NCBI GenBank assembly: GCA_034412795.1
Contig: DAOUMD010000209.1
Location: 4,988 to 68,987 of the forward strand
Direction of reading: 5' to 3'
Origin: JAUVPY01 sp034412795
GTDB lineage: Bacteria > Chloroflexota > Anaerolineae > 4572-78 > NAK82
Length of the DNA: 64,000 nt
Under the pieces are notes generated by a model. It had not been told where the DNA came from, did no database searches, and worked only from the letters and a program-made list of their open reading frames with translations. Below, one piece after another: positions 50,326-59,637 of the stretch. The translations under genes and the position numbers were made by a program. Position 1 is the stretch's first letter. The number at the start of each line of letters is the position of its first letter.

Positions 50326-51287
50326 ACCCTATCTATGGGTTCGTTTTAGTGAAGGTTGTACTTTGACAAAAAGGCCGTTACAGGAGCATTCTTGTGTATC
50401 CCTACAAGAAAAGGAGATCTCCTATGAACGGCTTGACCGATTATATCACGCAGCGTCCTTGGGAAGAAACCATCACCACGTGGTACGTGCTGGTGGATGA
50501 TGCCTACCAGCGACTGATTGCCAAGCGCGGACGGCGACTTCGGGCCAGTGGTCCCGAGCCGGCCTTTTCCAATAGCGAGGTGATCACGGTGTCGTTGATC
50601 CTTGAGACGTTCTTTCAAGGCCACGAAGAGGTAGGCTACGCCTTTGTGCGCCAGTATCTGGGCCATTTGTTCCCGGATCTGATAGACCTGGACCGGTTTA
50701 ATGCCCGCCGCCGGGCTTTGATTGCCGTGATTGAGGCCATCCGGCGCGACCTGCGCGATCAGCAGTTGGACCGGGCTGACCCTATTCGTCTGGTGGATAG
50801 CGCCCCGGTGACGTTGATGACCTATACCCGTGGCGCGCACTGCAAGAGCTTTGTGGGTAGCCAATTCTTTGGCGTTGTCACCAGCAAGAAGGGCAAGATC
50901 TTCGGCTTGCGTCTGCGTGTGACCACCACCGTAGATCAACTCATTGATGAATGGGGGCTGGCGCCGGCTTCCATCCCGGACCCTCAAGTCTTGGACGAGT
51001 TGGTGCTGGACTGTCGTGACTTGACGCTCATCGGCGACAAGATCTACGACGATGCCGAGCTGGAAGAGCGTCTGTGGCGTAAACGGCGCATCACCCTCAT
51101 GCCCTTGCGAAAGGACAACCAAAAGAAACAATGGCCCCAGGACGCGCGGCGCATACTGGGCCGAATACGGCATCGAGTGGAAACGGTCTTCAGTACCTTG
51201 ACCACCGTCTTCAATATTCAACGTCCGCGGGGACGGAGTGTGGCTGGGCATGTGATGTGGTCCGTTTTCATAACCCATAGATAGGGT
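50326..51287 (+). mobile_element. Complete IS982-family insertion sequence
   Basis: A 962-bp element. Terminal inverted repeats ACCCTATCTATGGGTT occur at 50326-50341 and, inverted, at 51272-51287. Direct repeats ATGCC flank it at 50321-50325 and 51288-51292, a 5-bp target duplication. It has one intact transposase gene, whose stop lies within the right repeat, so the copy looks recent and possibly active. Confidence 0.9.
50424..51284 (+). CDS. IS982-family DDE transposase
   Basis: A 286-residue transposase. It shows the FQGHEEVGYAFVRQYLGHLFP and RLVDSAPVTLM (first Asp) segments, LIGDKIYDDAELEE (second Asp) and the C-terminal RHRVETVFSTL (Glu) of the IS982 DDE triad, with RPRGRS following. 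AAGGAG lies just before the ATG. The protein runs into the right terminal repeat, as expected for a full-length copy. Confidence 0.9.
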   Translation: MNGLTDYITQRPWEETITTWYVLVDDAYQRLIAKRGRRLRASGPEPAFSNSEVITVSLILETFFQGHEEVGYAFVRQYLGHLFPDLIDLDRFNARRRALIAVIEAIRRDLRDQQLDRADPIRLVDSAPVTLMTYTRGAHCKSFVGSQFFGVVTSKKGKIFGLRLRVTTTVDQLIDEWGLAPASIPDPQVLDELVLDCRDLTLIGDKIYDDAELEERLWRKRRITLMPLRKDNQKKQWPQDARRILGRIRHRVETVFSTLTTVFNIQRPRGRSVAGHVMWSVFITHR

Positions 51288-51300
51288 ATGCCACATTTTT

Positions 51301-51553
51301 GGGATGGCTCCCCAGTATGTGATGAGAAAAGAAGTTATTTGTAGGCCATTCGGACATATAACAACGAATTCCAGGATTGAACGAATTCGATAAATCCTGA
51401 AATTCGCTGTGATATGCAGGCTGCGCGCCCAAAACCTGGCTAAAGCTTTGACTCCAGGCTCACTTACGGGGAGTGTCTTTGAGCTAAAATGATAAGCCGC
51501 AGATTGCGTGCCCACAAATATCTCCTACATATCACAACGTAGGGAACCATCCC
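51301..51553. mobile_element. 253-bp MITE with 8-bp target duplication
   Basis: Ends GGGATGGCTCCC and (other strand) GGGATGGTTCCC, with further partial matching inward (GTGAT). Exact direct repeats ACATTTTT flank it at 51293-51300 and 51554-51561. The inside has no intact gene. The IS982 target duplication (51288-51292) is only 1 base from its left flank. It is probably moved by a transposase encoded elsewhere. Confidence 0.8.
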
Positions 51554-51591
51554 ACATTTTTACGCGACCCCGACTTTGCCCTCGCCGCGGA

Positions 51592-53442
51592 TTATGCAAC
51601 TGCGGCCAGACCCTGCAAGGTGCGCGTCAGCCAGTCCTGGAGCGTCCAGGCTACGGGGGGTAGGGCGCCGGACGCCAGGTCGGCGCGCAGCCGGGACAGG
51701 GCGTCGGTCAAGGTGGCTTCCGCCTCTCGCGTCGCGGCCCGCGCCTCCTCCCAAGCGGCCTGGTATGCCTGGAGGGTCAGATCCTGTGTCTCTGATTCGC
51801 CCGGTTGGCAGGCAGCCTGGATGGCCTCGGCGGCTTTCGTCAACAAGGGCGCGACCCCGGCACACGCGTCGCGGACCGGGCTCAGCCGCTCCAGCTCCCC
51901 GGCTGAGAACGCCGACGCGCCAGGCAGCGCCGGGACAGGGGAGGCCGGATCCCCCCGCACCTCGCTGGCCAGGCGCTCCAGCCGGCCCACTGAGGCCGCC
52001 GCCCGGCGTGCCGCCCGGTGCGCTTCCGCCAGGCCTTGTTCTGCGGCCGCCAGGTCTTCGCCGGCGATCTGTGAGGTTGGCGCTTCCTCTCTGCCGGGCG
52101 GGGGCGGGGGGCCTGACAGGGTTTCGGCCAGCGCCTGGCACATGGCTCCTGCCCGGCGTAGCACGCTCGCTCTGCCCATCGCCAACGAGACCAGGTACTC
52201 TCTCAGGAATCCGGTCAGCGGCGCGGACGGGTCGTCGAGGATGACGACCATATCCGTCTCCCCAAGCTCGTCGGCTGCCAGGTAATCCAGGTAAAGCGTA
52301 TCACCTCGCTTGCGGCCGTCAGCCTCCACCATCTCCCCGCCGAGCAACAGCCGGTAGATGCCGTAATTGCCCGCCGGGCGCGACAGCCGGAAGCGGCTGC
52401 TCTCCGCGGCTGTGACCAGGGTTCCTCCCTCCACCGGCTTTACCCCGGCCTCCATCTCCAGGGTAGCCGCCTTCACCGCCCAGAACCGGCGTCGCGGCCA
52501 GCCGTCGGCCCGCAGCGGGGCACCCATTGCCCAGCGGACGCCGGCGCCGACCTGGGGCGGGTCGGGATCTACCTGGGCGACGTGGCTGACTGGGGGCCCG
52601 CTCTTCTCGGTCAGGATCGGGATCCCCCAGCCCGCCTCACGCAGCAGGCGCGTGTAGGTCTCCCTGGCGTGGTCGATGGCGTAGTCCACGAAGCGGGTGG
52701 CGTCATCCAGTCGCTGCGTAAACCCCTCCAAGGCTTCAAATTGGCGCGGGAATTCCGCGTCGCTAAATGAATGGTAGTCACTCCCCCAGGCGGTGTTGAG
52801 CGCGTCGATGCCATCGTAACCCTGGCGCAGCCAGACCGGCCATTGCACATCGACCACGTGGGAGTTGTAGTCCCAATGGGCGGGGATGCCTTCGGCCGGC
52901 GGCTGGGACTCGTCCGGGCCGGGGTGGTCTACCCTCAGCGCAACGACCGGGCCATCCGGCCAGGCCCAGCCTGCCAGAGCGCTCCCCAGTTCCCGGTACC
53001 AGCCTTCGAGGTGTTTGAGGAAGATTGGGTGCTCGGCAGAGGGCATGGTGCTCCCCGATGCGGGAGCGCGCCGCGGCTGCGAGTCGGGGCCCAGCGCCCG
53101 AATCTCGGGGTGTTCGCCCAGCAACCAGCCGGGCAGCCCGCCTCCCAGCAATCCAGCGTCGAAGTAGGGGCCCACCTCCAAGATGACCGGGAAGCCCATT
53201 ACCTGGCACGTCTCCAGGAAGTCCGTCACGTCCCGCGTCGGGTGGGTGATGCCCGTCAAGTCGAAGACGCCCTCGCGCAGCTCGTGCCACGACCAGGGGA
53301 CGAGCGTGCTGATGGCATCCGCCCCCATCTGGCGGGCGCGGGTCAGCATCAGTTCCCATCGCTCGCGGGGGACTCGAAAATAGTGAAGCTCCAGCGGGCG
53401 TAGCTCTTTGATATCTCCGGGGTATGCAACTTCGCTTTCCAT
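51592..53442 (-). CDS. GH35-like TIM-barrel protein, probably inactive
   Basis: A 616-residue cytosolic-looking protein similar to the N-terminal barrel of GH35/GH42 beta-galactosidases (ELHYFRVPRERWELMLTRAR, VPWSWHELREGVFDLTG, ILEVGPYFDAGLLGGGLP). The acid/base strand, normally GPxxAxQxENE, reads GPVVALRVDHPGPDES (residues 164-179), lacking the catalytic Glu; a possible nucleophile Glu remains in GIPILTEKSG. The last 190 residues form a long Ala/Glu-rich coiled region (about 430-600) unusual for the family. The ATG with AGGAGA seven bases upstream is chosen over one 11 codons earlier; the site is tandemly duplicated. It stands alone. Confidence 0.7.
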   Translation of the reverse strand: MESEVAYPGDIKELRPLELHYFRVPRERWELMLTRARQMGADAISTLVPWSWHELREGVFDLTGITHPTRDVTDFLETCQVMGFPVILEVGPYFDAGLLGGGLPGWLLGEHPEIRALGPDSQPRRAPASGSTMPSAEHPIFLKHLEGWYRELGSALAGWAWPDGPVVALRVDHPGPDESQPPAEGIPAHWDYNSHVVDVQWPVWLRQGYDGIDALNTAWGSDYHSFSDAEFPRQFEALEGFTQRLDDATRFVDYAIDHARETYTRLLREAGWGIPILTEKSGPPVSHVAQVDPDPPQVGAGVRWAMGAPLRADGWPRRRFWAVKAATLEMEAGVKPVEGGTLVTAAESSRFRLSRPAGNYGIYRLLLGGEMVEADGRKRGDTLYLDYLAADELGETDMVVILDDPSAPLTGFLREYLVSLAMGRASVLRRAGAMCQALAETLSGPPPPPGREEAPTSQIAGEDLAAAEQGLAEAHRAARRAAASVGRLERLASEVRGDPASPVPALPGASAFSAGELERLSPVRDACAGVAPLLTKAAEAIQAACQPGESETQDLTLQAYQAAWEEARAATREAEATLTDALSRLRADLASGALPPVAWTLQDWLTRTLQGLAAVA

Positions 53443-53637
53443 GTTGGCTCTCCTGTGTTGGCTCTCCTGCTCCATGGCTCCAGGTAAATGAAGGAGGGGG
53501 GGTAATTTGGTTGCCTGGTTCCCATTCTACTTCATCTCAGCCAGCGTTACCTGACATCTGGCTCTGAGAAAGGTGACGGTAGCTTTGGAGGATTATATCA
53601 TGTCTCATCTTCTTGTACGACTCTGTCAAACGTAAAA

Positions 53638-53685
53638 CGTCAAACGTGATGCGTGATGCGCAGTCGTCACGTATCACGTTTGACG
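53638..53685. repeat. 13-bp inverted repeat with CGTGAT units
   Basis: CGTCAAACGTGAT (53638-53650) and its complement (53673-53685) in a GTGATGCG-rich setting. The 53476-53756 region is otherwise empty. Confidence 0.65.
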
Positions 53686-53756
53686 CATCACGCATTACAT
53701 AGTTACCCTGAAACATGTGCGCCGGTCGCGAGAATTTTGACTCGCGGACAGACGGG

Positions 53757-53788
53757 AAAAAAAAGGCGCCGGTTTCAAAACCGGCGCC
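53757..53788 (-). terminator. Intrinsic terminator of fhs
   Basis: On the minus strand GGCGCCGGTT-N4-AACCGGCGCC followed by eight T residues. It lies about 60 bases past the fhs stop. Confidence 0.95.
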
Positions 53789-53806
53789 CTTTGCATGCTA
53801 CGCAGA

Positions 53807-53837
53807 GAAACCAGGTTTATCCAAAAAACCTGGTTTC
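53807..53837. repeat. 12-bp hairpin AAACCAGGTTT family
   Basis: GAAACCAGGTTT (53807-53818) and AAACCTGGTTTC (53826-53837), between the fhs stop and its terminator; a dispersed-palindrome look. Confidence 0.7.
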
Positions 53838-53848
53838 TGAGCTACTTT

Positions 53849-55606
<1,758 letters not shown>

Positions 55607-55806
55607 ACTTAAAAGCCTCCTCGCTTAAAAATAATTTGAGGTTATCTCTGGCGGAAAACCTCGTGGCTTCTGGGGATAAAAAATTGGGAAGGACGTCAGG
55701 CTTGTGCCCGAATTCAGCGCACAACATACTAGCATGGCCGTTTCGGCTTGTCAAGTAGTTTTGGTCGGAATAGGGCTTTCCCAAGGTACGTTAACAGCGG
55801 GTAGGG

Positions 55807-55894
55807 AGCATGTCACCCTGAGCGAAGCGAAGGGTCTCGTCTCACAAGGGAAAACGAGATCCTTCGCTCCTGCGTCACTCAGGATGACATGCTC
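55807..55894. repeat. Dispersed inverted repeat overlapping the fchA end
   Basis: GAGCATGTCA..CCTGAG..GCGAAGG (from 55807) and its imperfect complement ending at 55894, about 35-base arms with a few mismatches. The right arm supplies the last codons and stop of the fchA-like gene. Confidence 0.8.
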
Positions 55895-56525
55895 CAGAAA
55901 TGGCGTTACACCCCACTATTTTGCGTAGACCCTCTTTTTCCGGGTCAATGTCGGACAATATCCTGCGTAAGTCCTCCTGCGTTTCCTGCACAAAAATGGG
56001 GTCTTGGATGGCCGTCAAGTTGATGGCTACGTTGAGTTGAGCGCCTTTAAGTCCTGCTTCCGCCAACAAGACAGCAGCGCCAGCGTCGCCCAGGGCATTG
56101 GGGTTGATCTTCTCGATCACCTGATCGGCCAGGTTGACGACAGCCCTGCAGGCCCTGGCTGTCTCCAACGGGACCAGAGTCGCGCCCTGGAGTGCTGACT
56201 GGATGCCCGTCTGCCGGACGGCTTGTTCTGTCGGTGTCTCTTTTGGCAGGCGATAAGCTGCCATCACTTGATCGAAGGCCTGGGTGTCGGCCTCGGCCAG
56301 GTCGGTCAAGCGGAGGCGCAGAGCCTCAGCCTCATTAAGCACGCCACGTAACTCGTCCTCCACATCGGCGAAACGCTTCCTGCCGATGGTCAGTCTGCAG
56401 ACCATACCAACCAGCCCTGCGCCCATCGCTCCGGCCAGGGCAGCGGCGCTACCACCTCCCGGTGTGGCCGACGAACTCGCCAATTCCTCAAGAAATAGCT
56501 GAATCCGCTTGTCTTTGTGTGCCAT
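55875..56525 (-). CDS. fchA: Methenyl-THF cyclohydrolase / cyclodeaminase family protein
   Basis: A 216-residue helical protein of the formiminotransferase-cyclodeaminase C-domain family. In fhs neighbourhoods it usually acts as FchA, hydrolysing methenyl-THF to 10-formyl-THF. Signatures are FLEELASSSATPGGGSAAALAGAMGAGLVGMV (residues about 10-41), the AEADTQAFDQVMAAYRLPK helix and ALGDAGAAVLLAEAGLKGA. The final residues (GACHPE) come from a dispersed palindrome that has replaced the natural end. It is upstream of fhs on the same strand, 270 bases away. Confidence 0.85.
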   Translation of the reverse strand: MAHKDKRIQLFLEELASSSATPGGGSAAALAGAMGAGLVGMVCRLTIGRKRFADVEDELRGVLNEAEALRLRLTDLAEADTQAFDQVMAAYRLPKETPTEQAVRQTGIQSALQGATLVPLETARACRAVVNLADQVIEKINPNALGDAGAAVLLAEAGLKGAQLNVAINLTAIQDPIFVQETQEDLRRILSDIDPEKEGLRKIVGCNAISGACHPE

Positions 56526-56615
56526 ATCGGTAGTATTTCAGACCTTGTGTAAAAAGCCAACTTTTGTGCGTGTAATGATACAATTTCACAACTCTTGGCA
56601 TACTGCCGCCATATC

Positions 56616-57455
56616 TCACTTGTGCCGGTCGCGCTGTTGGAGGTCCGCGGCCAGTTCGTCCAAATCAACTCGGGCCGTGAGGTCAATGCTGAGGGGAGAA
56701 ACCGACACCACACGGTCCCTGGCTAAGGCTCGCACATCGGAATCGGTCTCCAGTGTGTCCCAGTTGATCACACGCGTGTAATCTATTCCTTTTTGATCGC
56801 CCAAATTGAGCCGGCCGCTGGGCAGGGGTACGTAGTAGCGCTGGCGCGAGACGCGAACCATCCGCCATGGAGTCTCGGGTGTGGCGTCGCTGGGCACCTC
56901 AATTTTGAGAATATCCACGTCGGGCGGTAATTCCCCGGCCAGCACGATTTGGGCGAAGCGGCGAGTGAAAGCAGCGGCGGCCGTGAAGTCTATCGTGTCC
57001 GAGTGTTGGTAGTGAAATTCTTTGGGCGTCTCCACCGACACGGCCAGGCCCGGCACCCCAAGACTGGCCGCCTCGATGGCTGCCCCGACCGTCCCGGAGG
57101 TGGTGACACTGGTGCCCACGTTCTCACCATAGTTAATGCCGCTGATGAGTAAACTTGGCGGGCGGGGGGCCAGGTCAAGCAGAGCAGCCATCACCGCCTG
57201 CGCTGGTGAAGCTTCAAACCCGTAGGCAGTCACGGTCTGACAGTTTACGGGTATTTCCTCTCGGTAGATCGACTTGTCGCGCACAGGGGGGTAGCTGCGG
57301 CCGGCACCGGTCTGTTGTTGCCGGGGCGCGGCCACCATCACTTCTCCCAAATCACACACCGCTTTGACGACAGCGTGCAGGCCGGGGGAATGGATACCGT
57401 CGTCATTGGTTACTAAAATGAGAGGGATTTGGGTAGCGGTGTCGGATCGAGTCAT
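56616..57455 (-). CDS. surE: 5'/3'-nucleotidase SurE
   Basis: A metal-dependent nucleotidase acting on nucleoside 5'- and 3'-monophosphates. The 279-residue protein has the metal site LVTNDDGIHSPGL (Asn17, Asp18, Asp19), followed by Ser/Asn ligands in LLISGINYGENVGTSVTTSGTVGAA, and the usual C-terminal swapped segment (RQRYYVPLPSGRLNLGDQKG, TDSDVRALARDRVVSVSPL). It is slightly longer than typical. It lies 90 bases upstream of the fchA-like gene and may be co-transcribed with it and fhs. Confidence 0.95.
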   Translation of the reverse strand: MTRSDTATQIPLILVTNDDGIHSPGLHAVVKAVCDLGEVMVAAPRQQQTGAGRSYPPVRDKSIYREEIPVNCQTVTAYGFEASPAQAVMAALLDLAPRPPSLLISGINYGENVGTSVTTSGTVGAAIEAASLGVPGLAVSVETPKEFHYQHSDTIDFTAAAAFTRRFAQIVLAGELPPDVDILKIEVPSDATPETPWRMVRVSRQRYYVPLPSGRLNLGDQKGIDYTRVINWDTLETDSDVRALARDRVVSVSPLSIDLTARVDLDELAADLQQRDRHK

Positions 57456-57614
57456 CGCACAGTCCTTTCAGGGCATAGTCTTTGGCATGGTTCATTTTGC
57501 CAAGAGAACTGGTTGGCAATTTGACCTGCTTTGCCAGGCAAATTCGTAAAACGTAAGGCGTAAAAAGTTATTCTTGGACGCGGCCTTAACACGAAGAGGA
57601 GGTTGGCGCTGACC

Positions 57615-58376
57615 TCAGTCCGCACGAGCGACGAAAATCATCTTTTCGCTGCTGCTGTCGAACGGTTCCAGGTCATAAGAGCCGTAGACTGTTTCCAGGC
57701 TGAAACCAGCCGTGTGCAGCAGTAGTTCCATCTCGTAGCGATATACGAATCGCATACGGAAAGGGAAGAGTGTCCGGCGGACGGTACCCGCCAAGTCTGT
57801 TTCATCCAGGATAAAGGTGATGTTTTGTGTTTGGGTCGCCAGACTCAGGCGGCGGGTGTAGAAGTGGTGGATGGTGTGTCCCGTTTCGGGGTCGAGTACG
57901 GTGCCTTCGCTAACCAGACGGCCATCCGACTCCAGCAGTGTTTGCGGATCTGGGTGAAACACGTCCACAACGAGTTGGCCACCTGGCTGCAGGTGACGAT
58001 GGATACAGCGCAGACAGGAAAGTTGCTGTTGGGTATCGTAACAGTGCATAAAGGTGTTGATGGGGATGAAGGCTAAAGTAAAGCGTACGGGCATCTCAAA
58101 ATCGCGCATATCGCCCTGGATGAGGCTGACCTGCTCATCCACGCGAGCTGTCTCGGCCTTGGCGCGTGCCGTTGCCAGCATCGCTTCAGAAAGCTCCAGG
58201 CCGGTGACGCGATGTCCTTCGAGGGCCAAAGGGATGAGCACGCGTCCGGTTCCACAACCTAACTCCAGGATTGGGCCGTCGGCTGCCAGCGCAAAATCCT
58301 GGTACATGTGCACGTCATCATCCCGCTCACCGTAAAAAAGGTCATAGAATCGGGCGATAGGGTCAAACTCATTCAC
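57615..58376 (-). CDS. Class I SAM-dependent methyltransferase
   Basis: A 253-residue methyltransferase with motif I ILELGCGTGRVLIPLALEGH (about residues 36-55), the acidic LELSEAMLATARAKAE, IQGDMRDFEMPVRF and FIPINTFMHCYD (post-II) and a C-terminal beta-sheet cap (RRTLFPFRMRFVYRYEMELLLHTAGF). It fits the SAM-dependent Methyltransf_25 group; the substrate is unknown. It begins one base after the AlaX-like stop, on the same strand, so both are probably translated together. Confidence 0.85.
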   Translation of the reverse strand: MNEFDPIARFYDLFYGERDDDVHMYQDFALAADGPILELGCGTGRVLIPLALEGHRVTGLELSEAMLATARAKAETARVDEQVSLIQGDMRDFEMPVRFTLAFIPINTFMHCYDTQQQLSCLRCIHRHLQPGGQLVVDVFHPDPQTLLESDGRLVSEGTVLDPETGHTIHHFYTRRLSLATQTQNITFILDETDLAGTVRRTLFPFRMRFVYRYEMELLLHTAGFSLETVYGSYDLEPFDSSSEKMIFVARAD

Positions 58377-58377
58377 C

Positions 58378-59616
58378 TCACGCTTCCCCGGCGTGTTTTA
58401 TTTGTTGGCGCAGCATGTCCGTGGCGTGTTGGAGTGCCTGATCGATATGATCAAAGTGGGGACCTCCTCCCTGAGCCAGTTCTGGGCCACCTCCGCCACC
58501 TCCGCCTACCAGGCTACAGGCCTCCTGGAGCAGAGGGCGCATGTCGTAGATCAGGTCGGTGGAACGGGCAAAGATGAGTTGTGCTTTCTTTCCTGTCACC
58601 CCCAGCAGCACAACGTGGCCAGGCTGGTTGGTGATACGCGTTGCCAGTCGCCGCACTTCTTCCATTTCGCGGTTTTCGAATTGCTGGCGCACCAACGAGA
58701 CCGGCCCAATGAGCTGGGCGCCGGCAGTCAGAGCCGCAGCTTCGTAGTCGAGCAGCAGTTCGCGTAGCCGATCCCGCTCCTTGCGAGCCATGCGGGCTTC
58801 GTTTTGTAGTCGTACAAGCGCCTCTGGCAGCTCCTCGACCCCTGTTGTCAGGTGCAGTGCCAGGTCGCGCGTCAGAGCGTTTAACATTTGGTAGTGGGTT
58901 AGCGCCCGATGACCGCAGAGAAAGGTGATCCGCGTATCCGAGCCGCGCCGTTCGCTGTGTATCACCTTGACGAGACCGATTTCGCCCGTGCGGGCCACGT
59001 GGGTGCCACCACAAGCCGACCAGTCAAAGCCTTCAACCTGTACGATGCGGATCGAATCCTTGGCGGGCGGCACTTTGCGCAATGGGAGTGTGGCGACCTC
59101 GCCTGGCTCCAAAAAGCGGGCGAGGACGGGGCGGTCTTCGAATATGATTTGATTGGCCAATCCTTCGGCGCGTGCGATGCTATCGTCATTCAACGCGTTA
59201 TTGTTCAGGTCAATAGTGCTATAACCATCATCGCTCAGGTGAAAGCCAACGGTGTCGGCCTCCGCAATCTGTACAAAGGCCTGCGACAGCAGGTGCTGGC
59301 CGGTGTGCTGCTGCATAAGGTCAAAGCGGCGCGCCCAATCAATTTCGCCCTGCACCTGGTCGTCAGGCTGCATTACGGTCTCAGGTGGGGTGGAGGAGAG
59401 CACATGGATGACTGCTTGATCTTCTTCTCGTTCCACCACATCCACTACGGGGATTCCGTTCAGCGTTCCCGTATCATGGGGTTGACCGCCGCTGGTGGGG
59501 TAGAAGACGGTGCTATCCAGCACTACCGCCGGGGAATCGTTCAGGGTCAAACATTCCACTACGCGGGCGTCAAAGGAGGTGCTGTAGGAATCGGCATAAT
59601 ATGAGCGTTCAGTCAT
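58378..59616 (-). CDS. AlaX-type alanyl-tRNA editing protein with DHHA1
   Basis: A trans-editing hydrolase that clears mischarged Ser/Gly-tRNA-Ala. The 412-residue protein has an N-terminal tRNA-binding region, the zinc site HTGQH (H104, H108) and SACGGTH (C202, H206), a helical linker (about 265-310) and a C-terminal DHHA1 domain ending in a glycine-rich GGGGGGGPELAQGGG segment. This is the long AlaX-L class with the C-Ala-like domain, lacking the synthetase catalytic core. It is coupled to the methyltransferase gene. Confidence 0.93.
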   Translation of the reverse strand: MTERSYYADSYSTSFDARVVECLTLNDSPAVVLDSTVFYPTSGGQPHDTGTLNGIPVVDVVEREEDQAVIHVLSSTPPETVMQPDDQVQGEIDWARRFDLMQQHTGQHLLSQAFVQIAEADTVGFHLSDDGYSTIDLNNNALNDDSIARAEGLANQIIFEDRPVLARFLEPGEVATLPLRKVPPAKDSIRIVQVEGFDWSACGGTHVARTGEIGLVKVIHSERRGSDTRITFLCGHRALTHYQMLNALTRDLALHLTTGVEELPEALVRLQNEARMARKERDRLRELLLDYEAAALTAGAQLIGPVSLVRQQFENREMEEVRRLATRITNQPGHVVLLGVTGKKAQLIFARSTDLIYDMRPLLQEACSLVGGGGGGGPELAQGGGPHFDHIDQALQHATDMLRQQIKHAGEA

Positions 59617-59637
59617 CTTCGTCGGCTCTCAGCTCCT

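Noticed and set aside
50346..51515. 389-codon minus-strand frame across IS982 and the MITE
   Set aside because: Antisense to the transposase and crossing two element borders; chance open frame.
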